The notes: a model not told the origin generated them from the sequence alone. Shown: positions 1 through 4,959, counted from the first letter of the stretch. The stretch: 5,014 nt of DNA from Bacillota bacterium (GCA_023399035.1 JAEWQX010000064.1:1-5014); one strand, 5' to 3'. Made by a program: numbers and translations.

Positions 1-197
1 ATCACCATTAATACTGTGCTAAATTTTACCTTCTATTATACATAGACATATTAGCAACTCTGTACATTATTATCTTAGCATTTATACTTGGGGAGTAGTG
101 CTATCAGGAGAATAGGCAAGTCAAACTGCCAATTACTTAATATTCGGTGTACTAGTATGTGATATTGCCAAAGTTATGCCCTACTTTTTGCGTGTTG

Positions 198-235
198 TAG
201 GACTATTTCCACAGCTCATGCTGACAATAGTCCTA
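198..235. repeat. 38-nt composite palindrome (stem-loop)
   Basis: The outer arms TAGGACTATT (198-207) and AATAGTCCTA (226-235) are perfect 10-bp complements. Inside lies a second small hairpin, CAGC (212-215), TCAT loop, GCTG (220-223). Neither strand has a T tract after the stem, so it is not an ordinary intrinsic terminator. It overlaps the hydrophobic open frame at 116-259. It could be an element end, a small dispersed repeat or an RNA hairpin; the sequence alone does not decide. Confidence 0.6.
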
Positions 236-273
236 TTGTCTCAACAGCGAAAAAAGTAGTTTATTGTCTCAAC
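234..273 (+). repeat. 12-bp direct repeat TATTGTCTCAAC
   Basis: TATTGTCTCAAC occurs exactly at 234-245 and 262-273, with a period of 28 bp. The first copy begins in the right arm of the palindrome at 198-235. A shorter match, TATTGTC, follows at 299-305. Two copies could be a protein binding site pair or the debris of an element end. No function is assigned. Confidence 0.6.
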
Positions 274-584
274 TCTATCAAAAGGCAGACTATGAAGCTA
301 TTGTCAAAGCAAAAAGAAAAAGGATTCCAGGAGACTGCTAATTTCAGCAAATCTCTCGAAATCCCTTATTTTAAGCCTATTTCTGTACTTTTTTACTTGT
401 TTCGAGACAGTAGACATACCGTCTCCACATGCAACGACCCGTTCGGATTGATGTTTTTTACAGTTCCTTACTCTTCCTAGTGTATTCTGGTATTTTCTAG
501 TTTTGGTGGTAGTCGGGAATAAGTCTACGACTATATTTGAGGTATAGGTAAGCGGGAACAAGTCAACCTAGTCAATTACCATAT

Positions 585-1466
585 CTATTTAATATCTTTT
601 TTCTTTACTGGAACCCAGATTTCGCTTCGATACTTTGAATTTCCAGTGTCTGGACTCTCATTCCACAAAATTTCAGGGCCTTCAACTACCTCATATCCTG
701 AAGATGGAAACCACTCTGAGTATATTCTACCCCATACATTTTGAAGTGTTTCTGGGAATGGTCCAATCGATTCAAATACTGCCCAGGTAGAAGCATCAAT
801 TTTTAATACATCAAATTCTGCTGTTTCATCACCTGAAGTTGCTACCCCGATGTAATGATCCAACTCACCCTTTTCTTCCATTCTTCCTTCTGAAAAATTA
901 GTGGAAGCACTAATAATACCTGTTGGTTCTACATTTGAGATTGCTTTTAATTGTTTAATAACCTCTGGTGTTAAAAGTTCGGTCATTTTTGCAATCCCTG
1001 GATTGACACCTTCAAAAATAATTGGAACTCTCTTCTTAAATCCTACTAACTTAAAAGGCGCTTTCTCAACAATACGATAGTTCATTTCGCATCCTCCTTT
1101 AATTGATAATTGAAAGGTCATTCGAGGATAAGCTTTTAATTGTGTATTCTCACTCCTTGCCTCAGAAGGGAGAATACCATGCAGGGAATGAAAAGCACGG
1201 GAAAATGAATCAGCCGAATTATAGCCATATTTGACGGCTACATCAATTATTCTCAAATCCCTATCTTTCAAATCAAGTGCTGCCAGCGTTAGTCTTCTTC
1301 TCCGAATATATTCTGATAAGCTTATGCCTGATAAAAAAGAAAACATCCGCTTGAAATGATACTCTGAACAGTAAGCAATTTTAGAAATTTTACTATAATC
1401 AATCTCCTCAGTTAAGTGTTCTTCAATATATGCTAATGCATTATTCATACTTTTCAAAGAATCCAT
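585..1466 (-). CDS. AraC-family regulator with GyrI-like effector-binding domain
   Basis: This 293-residue protein is a cytoplasmic transcription factor. Residues about 5-105 form the AraC DNA-binding domain with two helix-turn-helix units: the first near 25-46 (SKISKIAYCSEYHFKRMF), the second near 72-97 (IIDVAVKYGYNSADSFSRAF), followed by the usual LPSEAR ending. From residue 128 to the end lies a GyrI-like (AraC_E_bind) domain, which in this superfamily binds small, often aromatic or cationic, ligands. The start chosen is the ATG at 1466, seven bases after AAGGAGG (1474-1480). An ATG at 1499 in the same frame lacks such a site and would add 11 residues. It lies in the direction of the resistance operon, 226 bp after the nucleotidyltransferase gene, a gap with no strong terminator. 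Its target is unknown; a role in controlling the neighbouring drug-resistance genes is inference from position and domain type. Confidence 0.9.
   Translation of the reverse strand: MDSLKSMNNALAYIEEHLTEEIDYSKISKIAYCSEYHFKRMFSFLSGISLSEYIRRRRLTLAALDLKDRDLRIIDVAVKYGYNSADSFSRAFHSLHGILPSEARSENTQLKAYPRMTFQLSIKGGCEMNYRIVEKAPFKLVGFKKRVPIIFEGVNPGIAKMTELLTPEVIKQLKAISNVEPTGIISASTNFSEGRMEEKGELDHYIGVATSGDETAEFDVLKIDASTWAVFESIGPFPETLQNVWGRIYSEWFPSSGYEVVEGPEILWNESPDTGNSKYRSEIWVPVKKKDIK
1083..1100 (-). promoter_or_regulatory. Internal Shine-Dalgarno and in-frame ATG inside the AraC gene
   Basis: On the minus strand a perfect AAAGGAGG (1093-1100) sits seven bases before an ATG (1083-1085) that is codon 128 of the AraC reading frame. 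Initiation here would give a 166-residue protein consisting only of the GyrI-like domain (MNYRIVEKAPFKLVGF onward). The site falls exactly at the domain junction and is as good as the gene's own start site. The bases also encode Lys-Gly-Gly, so the match could be a by-product of the protein sequence. Use as a start is inferred, not shown. Confidence 0.5.
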
Positions 1467-1516
1467 TGAATAACCTCCTTTCATCATCAATATTATCAAA
1501 GGATGTGCTTACTAAT

Positions 1517-1543
1517 CCGACAATCTGTGCACAGTATAGTCGG
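1517..1543. promoter_or_regulatory. Candidate operator dyad upstream of the AraC gene
   Basis: CCGAC (1517-1521) and GTCGG (1539-1543) flank a perfect 10-bp palindrome CTGTGCACAG (1525-1534), giving a 27-bp near-symmetric dyad centred 63 bp upstream of the regulator's ATG. On the minus strand the dyad contains TATACT (1538-1533), which could be a -10 box, but the matching -35 position is poor. There is no T tract, so a terminator is unlikely. It may be a binding site for the adjacent regulator or another dimeric repressor. Confidence 0.4.
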
Positions 1544-1559
1544 CTATTATTTAAAATAT

Positions 1560-1580
1560 TTTCTTATGAGACTTAAGAAA
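1560..1580. repeat. Weak A/T-rich hairpin in the gap before the AraC gene
   Basis: TTTCTTA (1560-1566) and TAAGAAA (1574-1580) form a 7-bp stem with a 7-nt loop between the nucleotidyltransferase gene and the AraC gene. On the minus strand it is followed by ATATTTT. This would be at best a weak terminator. Otherwise the gap from 1467 to 1692 holds only the dyad at 1517-1543 and the AraC ribosome binding site. Confidence 0.25.
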
Positions 1581-1692
1581 CGAAATCTAATTCATGCTTA
1601 GCTTTTCAATTGCCTGTTTCCCATTAGTTAGGAAGACCACATACTTTCCTTCGTTACTTAAATTTTTGCCTATTTAAATTAGAATCTGTTGG

Positions 1693-2187
1693 TTACCTGT
1701 ATTCACTCGGAACAGGAATATTAAATCTCTCACACAATAGTTTTACGTCATGCACATCATTTTCATCATACTCATAGCCCAAGTGAAATAATATTTGGTT
1801 TTCAGCATCAATACATCTTACCGTTTTATCGCCTATTTTCCCAATGCCGCTAAACACTTCTGGAGGATATGCTTCTCCTTCAAAAACAATGTATCCTTGT
1901 TCGTTGAATTTAAATATATGAAGATCAATTATCCTGCCTTTACTATCCTTCCAAACCGTGTGAGATGTGGTGGTATATGCTTCGGTAACTTCAGCAAAGC
2001 CTTTTTCTTTTAATATTTCAATAAACTTTTTACTATTACTTTCTTCCACAAATAAATCAATGTCGTTGTGTGCTCTTGTTTCTTCTTCTAATAATGCATC
2101 TACTCCCCAACCGCCATCAATCCATATGTTAATTCCATTTTCTTCAGCGTATGTTATTATCTCAATGGCATCAGTTTTACTTACCAT
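1693..2187 (-). CDS. Lnu/LinA-like nucleotidyltransferase, probable lincosamide resistance
   Basis: The 164-residue product has the size and layout of the small lincosamide nucleotidyltransferases (LnuA/LnuC type, about 161-164 residues). These cytoplasmic enzymes transfer AMP from ATP to a hydroxyl of lincomycin or clindamycin. The N-terminal half carries WIDGGWGVD (residues 22-30) and R38-x-H40-x-D42-I-D44, the metal- and nucleotide-binding core of this superfamily. A further DLH lies at 88-90, and the C-terminal FHLGYEYDENDVHD (134-147) matches the family's conserved tail. The chosen start, ATG at 2187, follows GGAGGG by five bases; an upstream ATG at 2256 has no such site. The gene is the fourth in the run vgb-vat-HD, 73 bp after the HD gene. 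The middle of the protein diverges from the classical Lnu enzymes as I remember them, so an aminoglycoside or other substrate cannot be excluded. The resistance neighbours favour a lincosamide. Confidence 0.75.
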   Translation of the reverse strand: MVSKTDAIEIITYAEENGINIWIDGGWGVDALLEEETRAHNDIDLFVEESNSKKFIEILKEKGFAEVTEAYTTTSHTVWKDSKGRIIDLHIFKFNEQGYIVFEGEAYPPEVFSGIGKIGDKTVRCIDAENQILFHLGYEYDENDVHDVKLLCERFNIPVPSEYR

Positions 2188-2224
2188 GTAATCCCTCCGT
2201 TCAAATTCCAATCTATAAAGAGTT

Positions 2225-2240
2225 TTACTACATATAGTAA
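2225..2240. repeat. 16-bp palindrome upstream of the nucleotidyltransferase gene
   Basis: TTACTA (2225-2230) and TAGTAA (2235-2240) are complementary around CATA, 38 bp upstream of the nucleotidyltransferase ATG, in the only longish gap between the last two genes of the run. No promoter with good -35 and -10 boxes accompanies it. It could be a small operator or an mRNA hairpin; at this A/T content it could also be chance. Confidence 0.25.
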
Positions 2241-2260
2241 TACTAATATACAGCAAAAAT

Positions 2261-2755
2261 TTAGCCTAAAATCAAACGTTCATAAGCTATCTTTTTTCCT
2301 GTAACTGTTTTAAAATTATCATCTATGCATTTTTTTATCTTTTCCTGTTCTTTTTCTTTATCCATAATTGTCAAATTTTCAAGCAAATCTGCTTCCCATT
2401 GTATTTGGAAATCAAGACCATCAATTTTTGATGGAGTATGATGATTACCTACTATAAAGCATATTCTATCAATATTTTTGTCATAGCCTACCTTTTGTAG
2501 TATCCCCCGTGCTACTGCTGGTCCTTCTTTTTCTTGATAAGCACCATCTATTGAAGCATACTTTTTTTGTGCTTCAACAGCACCAATATCATGTAGTATA
2601 GCAACAATACTGATAAATTCTTTTTCTTCTGCTCCAATATTTTCACCTTCCATTATCTCTTCTGCATTTTTTAAAACCTTGAAAGTATGATCAATTCCAA
2701 AAGGAATTTCTTTGAATATTTCTTTCATCTCTTTAATTACCTTTTCTATATACAT
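2261..2755 (-). CDS. HD-domain phosphohydrolase-like protein of unknown substrate
   Basis: A 164-residue soluble protein with the HD-superfamily metal-binding pattern: H23 (FGIDHTFKV), H55-D56 (AILHDIGAVE), H105/H106 (VGNHHTPSK) and D123 (WEADLLENL). Members of this superfamily are usually metal-dependent hydrolases of phosphate monoesters or diesters, often of nucleotides, but this does not identify the substrate. There is no signal peptide or membrane segment. The ATG at 2755 follows AGGAGGG by six bases, and that site overlaps the vat stop codon; only 11 bp separate the two genes, so they are almost certainly co-transcribed and perhaps translationally coupled. I know of no HD protein with a defined role in streptogramin or lincosamide resistance. 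It could be a passenger, a nucleotide-signalling enzyme or a modifier of a drug adduct. Confidence 0.85.
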   Translation of the reverse strand: MYIEKVIKEMKEIFKEIPFGIDHTFKVLKNAEEIMEGENIGAEEKEFISIVAILHDIGAVEAQKKYASIDGAYQEKEGPAVARGILQKVGYDKNIDRICFIVGNHHTPSKIDGLDFQIQWEADLLENLTIMDKEKEQEKIKKCIDDNFKTVTGKKIAYERLILG

Positions 2756-2766
2756 TGATTGCCCTC

Positions 2767-3402
2767 CTATTTTTTCATTAATTGCTCTAATCCAGCCTCT
2801 GATGTTAACTTTTCAAGATTATCAAATATCTTCTCTTCGTCCCAATCCCACCATTGAAGCTTTAGCAAGAATTCAATCTTTTCATCACTAAAGCGTTTTT
2901 TGATAAACTTAGCTGGATTCCCACCATATATTGTATATGGATCAACGCTTTTCACTACTGTTGAATTAGCGGCAATAATCGCACCATCACCAATTATAAT
3001 ACCTGGCATAATGGTTACATTTTGACCTATCCAGACATCATTGCCAATCACAGTATCTCCCTTAAAAGGAAGTTGTTCTATTGTAGGAGTCACTTTTTCC
3101 CATCCGCAGCCAAAGATATTAAAGGGGTAGGTTGTAATTCCATCCATTCTATGATTTGCACCATTCATAATAAACTTAACACCCTCTGCAATTGCACAGA
3201 ACTTACCTATTATCAGTTTATCCCCCAGAAATTCGTAATGATGCTCTATATTATCGTAAAATTTCTCTGGAGACTTTTTATTATCGCTATAATAGGTATA
3301 TTCACCAATTTCTACATTGAGTCGTTTTGGTAAATTACTTATATAACAAACCGTTTTGATGTTTTCATTTGGATATAGTTTCTTTTTATCTGGTCCTAGC
3401 AT
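2767..3402 (-). CDS. vat: Vat-family streptogramin A O-acetyltransferase
   Basis: The 211-residue product is a cytoplasmic xenobiotic acetyltransferase of the left-handed beta-helix class, which acetylates the hydroxyl of group A streptogramins (virginiamycin M, dalfopristin) using acetyl-CoA and blocks their binding to the 50S subunit. Hexapeptide repeats run from about residue 61 (KLIIGKFCAIAEGV) to 165 (IYGGNPAKFIKKRF). They are interrupted by the Vat-specific loop MNGANHRMDG, whose H84 corresponds to the catalytic histidine. The stretches YPFNIFG, LPFKGDTVIGNDVWIG and MPGIIIGDGAI are typical of VatA-VatE, and the C-terminal WWDWDEEKI also fits the family. Its length is close to the known members (about 209-219). 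The ATG at 3402 follows GAGGT by eight bases. It lies 73 bp after vgb with no terminator between, and 11 bp before the HD gene. I cannot assign it to a lettered Vat class. Confidence 0.95.
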   Translation of the reverse strand: MLGPDKKKLYPNENIKTVCYISNLPKRLNVEIGEYTYYSDNKKSPEKFYDNIEHHYEFLGDKLIIGKFCAIAEGVKFIMNGANHRMDGITTYPFNIFGCGWEKVTPTIEQLPFKGDTVIGNDVWIGQNVTIMPGIIIGDGAIIAANSTVVKSVDPYTIYGGNPAKFIKKRFSDEKIEFLLKLQWWDWDEEKIFDNLEKLTSEAGLEQLMKK

Positions 3403-3475
3403 AGAATATACCTCACTTTCATACTTTTATTTATTTCTTATTGTGGTTTATATCTTTTATGATATTTTCGTGCGT

Positions 3476-4360
3476 CTAGTAGATTAACTGTCCTATCTTA
3501 TTCGCCTCCTCGGCAAACCATATAGCACCATCTGGTCCAAGTACAAGACCATGTGGCTCTGCCTCTGGTGTAGGTATTTGGTATTCTAAAATTTCGCCAC
3601 ATATCCTAATCCTACCAATTTTGTTACTCCCCCACTCTGTAAACCAAAGATCCCCATCTTTGCCTGAAGTAATTGCATGTGGCTTAGCATTTTCTGTTGG
3701 TAGGGGATACTCAGCTAATTCACCTGATGTAGTAATTCTCCCTATTTTATTCCCCATTATTTCAACAAACCAAAGACAATTATCAATCCCTTTACAAATA
3801 CCAACTGGCCCAGAAGCTGCAGTTAGTATATCAAATTCATCTATATCTCCTGTTCTAGTAATTCTTCCTATTTTATTACCTTGATTCTCTGTAAACCAAA
3901 GTGCTTCATCAGGTCCTGATACAATCATTGAAGGAAATGAGCCTTGAACAGGTAAATCATATTCACTAATTACTCCGCTAGTAGTAATCCTCCCAATCTT
4001 GTTACCAGTAATCTCTGTAAACCACATTGCACCATCAGAACCCAAGACTATCCCATATGGGCCTGCATTTGCAGTTGGTATATCATATTCTGTTATTTTG
4101 CCTTCTATTGTAATTTTCCCTATTTTATTGGCTTTATATTCTGTAAACCATAAGTGACCCTCAGATCCAATTGCTATAATCGAAAGTCCTGCATCTGGAG
4201 TCGGGACTATATATTCTGTTATTTCACCGTTTGTTGAAATTCTTCCTATTCTATTACCTGCATTTTCTGTAAACCATAAAGCTCCATCAGGCCCAACAGT
4301 AATTCCATATGGCCCTGATTTCTTCATTGGCAGGGTATACTCTTTTATCTTTATACTCAT
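3476..4360 (-). CDS. vgb: Virginiamycin B lyase (streptogramin B lyase)
   Basis: This 294-residue enzyme opens the cyclic depsipeptide of group B streptogramins (virginiamycin S, quinupristin) by a metal-dependent elimination rather than hydrolysis. The protein is a seven-bladed beta-propeller: the signature (L/M/I)WF(T/V/A)E recurs at residues 28, 70, 112, 154, 196, 238 and 280, an exact 42-residue period, each followed in most blades by NKIGRI and EY-x-(L/I)P. All residues known to matter in the staphylococcal enzyme are present at the same numbers: Y18, H228, E268, H270 (EPH) and E284 (FAEE), with E268 and E284 serving Mg2+ and H270 as general base. There is no signal peptide. The ATG at 4360 follows AAAGGA with a spacing of 10 bases. 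It is the first gene of the operon, and an intrinsic terminator lies between it and its promoter, suggesting conditional expression. Confidence 0.96.
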   Translation of the reverse strand: MSIKIKEYTLPMKKSGPYGITVGPDGALWFTENAGNRIGRISTNGEITEYIVPTPDAGLSIIAIGSEGHLWFTEYKANKIGKITIEGKITEYDIPTANAGPYGIVLGSDGAMWFTEITGNKIGRITTSGVISEYDLPVQGSFPSMIVSGPDEALWFTENQGNKIGRITRTGDIDEFDILTAASGPVGICKGIDNCLWFVEIMGNKIGRITTSGELAEYPLPTENAKPHAITSGKDGDLWFTEWGSNKIGRIRICGEILEYQIPTPEAEPHGLVLGPDGAIWFAEEANKIGQLIY

Positions 4361-4394
4361 CTATTTATCATCCTTTCATTATATAATTGAATAC

Positions 4395-4432
4395 AAAAAA
4401 CCTTTCCAATTTATCAAGCTTCGGAAAGGTTT
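4395..4432 (-). terminator. Intrinsic terminator in the vgb leader (probable attenuator)
   Basis: On the minus strand AAACCTTTCC (4432-4423) pairs perfectly with GGAAAGGTTT (4407-4398) around a 15-nt loop that contains the palindrome AAGCTT. The last arm runs into TTTTTTG (4400-4394). It lies downstream of the promoter at 4700-4728 and 34 bp before the vgb start, so every vgb transcript from that promoter must pass it. On the plus strand the stem is not followed by a T tract, so it acts in the vgb direction. Confidence 0.8.
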
Positions 4433-4437
4433 ACGTA

Positions 4438-4500
4438 TCATAATATATCTAGGGCTAGCACAAAAAAATCTACTCTAAAAATGAAAACATCATTTAGCAC
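4438..4500 (-). CDS. Possible leader ORF abutting the vgb attenuator
   Basis: An open frame of 20 codons begins at GTG (4500-4498), reads through FFVLALDIL and stops with TGA at 4440-4438, only five bases before the first arm of the attenuator stem. A ribosome paused at its end would cover that arm and stop the hairpin forming. The GTG has no properly spaced binding site. A competing seven-codon ORF in another frame, MMFSFLE at 4493-4470, has TAGGG six bases before its ATG and is the better-initiated of the two. Either, both or neither may be translated. Confidence 0.25.
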   Translation of the reverse strand: MLNDVFIFRVDFFVLALDIL

Positions 4501-4591
4501 CCTATAAATATAATTTAAATTTTGACACTATAACCCTATCCAAAACTTATAGTAGTCTAGGCCAGCACAAAGCGACATACCGCAAAATGAA
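4448..4591 (-). repeat. Imperfect direct repeat within the vgb leader
   Basis: Two related segments lie in the same orientation about 106 nt apart. Copy A (4591-4556, minus strand) and copy B (4485-4448) both begin TTCATTTT, then differ, then share TTTGTGCT(G/A)GC and CTAGA, with a one-base length difference (GGC versus AGCC). In the frames read after that indel, A continues as LDYYK and B as LDIL. The second copy leads directly into the attenuator hairpin. Confidence 0.5.
4528..4578 (-). CDS. Possible leader peptide MSLCAGLDYYKFWIGL
   Basis: A 16-residue ORF starts at the ATG at 4578-4576 and ends with TAG at 4530-4528. The same frame is open further upstream to a GTG at 4671, giving 47 residues. 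The ATG has no convincing Shine-Dalgarno (only GCGGT directly against it), which argues against efficient use. It is listed because it covers copy A of the leader repeat and could be a regulatory peptide; the composition, rich in aromatic residues near its end, would suit a stalling peptide, but this is speculation. Confidence 0.25.
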   Translation of the reverse strand: MSLCAGLDYYKFWIGL

Positions 4592-4699
4592 GAGATATGC
4601 TCTACTCTACCTATTCTACTGTAACTTGAAAAACTACTGGATAAGATTATATGATCATTTTGACTAATCACCTCATAACTTTAATTCTATACAACCTTA

Positions 4700-4728
4700 A
4701 TTATAAAGCATTGAACCAGACATTTCAA
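4700..4728 (-). promoter_or_regulatory. Sigma-70/SigA-type promoter of the vgb operon
   Basis: On the minus strand TTGAAA (4728-4723) and TATAAT (4705-4700) are separated by exactly 17 bases, a near-consensus vegetative promoter. Predicted transcription starts near 4693. It lies between the terminator of the recombinase remnant and the vgb leader, so it should drive vgb, vat, the HD gene and probably the nucleotidyltransferase. Confidence 0.75.
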
Positions 4729-4750
4729 GGTTTATAATTTTGTACATAAG

Positions 4751-4790
4751 AAAAACCGCCATTCCAAGGAATGTATCCCCAGTTGGCGGC
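4751..4790 (-). terminator. Intrinsic terminator after the recombinase remnant
   Basis: On the minus strand CCGCCA (4789-4784) pairs with TGGCGG (4761-4756), followed by TTTTT (4755-4751). Between the arms lies a smaller palindrome, ATTCCTTGGAAT (4772-4761). It sits 17 bases beyond the stop codon of the recombinase fragment and probably was that gene's own terminator, now insulating the vgb promoter from upstream transcription. Confidence 0.75.
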
Positions 4791-4806
4791 CTTTGTAAAT
4801 CTTCTC

Positions 4807-4948
4807 TTATACCTCTATTTCTGCACCTGACTTAAACTCTACTGTAAGCATATCATCAAAAACTGTTACCTTATCAATCAGCATTCTAACCAGCCTTTCA
4901 TCATATTCTTCTAGTAGACCATCTTGCTCATTTAAGAACTTGGTGTTA
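4807..4948 (-). pseudogene. C-terminal remnant of a large serine recombinase
   Basis: Reading right to left, the frame gives NTKFLNEQDGLLEEYDE, then RLVRMLIDKVTVFDDMLTVE and FKSGAEIEV before TAA (4809-4807). This matches the C-terminal tail of large serine recombinases of Tn4451/TnpX type in Firmicutes, in which a segment of form DE-x-L-x(6)-V-x-KVTV precedes a short beta-rich F-x-SG-x-EI end. Only about 45 residues remain: the catalytic serine domain and the recombinase domain are absent, and the frame meets a stop at 4980-4978. Upstream of about 4948 the sequence changes to promoter-like DNA for a plus-strand gene, so the gene was cut off by deletion or insertion. The exact junction cannot be fixed from the sequence alone. 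No function remains. Confidence 0.75.
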
Positions 4949-4959
4949 GTATATAGTAG

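Larger units (their letters stand above)
1..584. other. Gene-poor left flank with possible decayed coding sequence
   Basis: I see no intact gene here. The frame at 116-259 (plus) reads as a 47-residue hydrophobic, membrane-protein-like tail (ANYLIFGVLVCDIAK, then FPQLMLTIVLL, ending QQRKK and TAG). It has no start codon with a ribosome binding site and follows an in-frame TAG at 113-115. A second plus frame is open from about 163 to 480; its ATG at 292 has only a weak AAAAGG upstream, and the product resembles nothing I know. A minus frame opposite it (304-561) would need a TTG start with no binding site. The stretch also holds the palindrome and repeats listed separately. Downstream of the AraC gene (below 585 on the minus strand) I find no hairpin followed by a T tract. 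The region may be degraded remnant DNA or simply intergenic. Confidence 0.4.
4361..4693 (-). ncRNA. Attenuator-like 5' leader of the vgb operon
   Basis: From the predicted transcription start near 4693 to the vgb ATG there are about 330 nt of untranslated leader, far more than a ribosome binding site needs. It contains, in transcript order, a GAGGTG followed by a three-codon ORF, a 47-codon open frame ending at 4528, a repeated 36-38 nt segment, a short ORF behind TAGGG, an open frame ending at 4438, and an intrinsic terminator at 4395-4432. This layout resembles leaders that control resistance genes for ribosome-targeting drugs through ribosome-dependent antitermination. It is not a riboswitch class that I recognise. 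Function is inferred. Confidence 0.55.

Noticed and set aside
292..480. Plus-strand 62-codon ORF
   Set aside because: Only a weak AAAAGG precedes its ATG and the product has no recognisable domain; kept only as part of the description of the left flank.
304..561. Minus-strand open frame of about 85 codons after the AraC gene
   Set aside because: It needs a TTG start with no ribosome binding site, matches no family I know, and overlaps an equally weak plus-strand frame; reads as chance.
1618..1642. Possible terminator between the nucleotidyltransferase and AraC genes
   Set aside because: The AGGAAAG/CTTCCT pairing contains a bulge and is not followed by a T tract.
3621..3884. Plus-strand open frame opposite vgb
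   Set aside because: Its repetitive protein is a mirror of the 126-bp blade repeats of vgb and has no start signals.
3500..4350. Regularly spaced DNA repeats suggestive of a repeat array
   Set aside because: The roughly 126-bp period is the coding sequence of seven beta-propeller blades; there are no short identical repeats with unique spacers, so it is not CRISPR.
4522..4553. Plus-strand TTGACA with TATAGT downstream inside the vgb leader
   Set aside because: The spacer is 19-20 bases and no coding sequence follows on the plus strand; the overlapping ACTATAA/TTATAGT inverted repeat is short and A/T-rich.
4647..4658. Three-codon ORF (Met-Ile-Ile) behind GAGGTG at the start of the vgb leader
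   Set aside because: The binding site is ten bases away and so short an ORF is expected often by chance; mentioned in the leader description but not listed as a gene.
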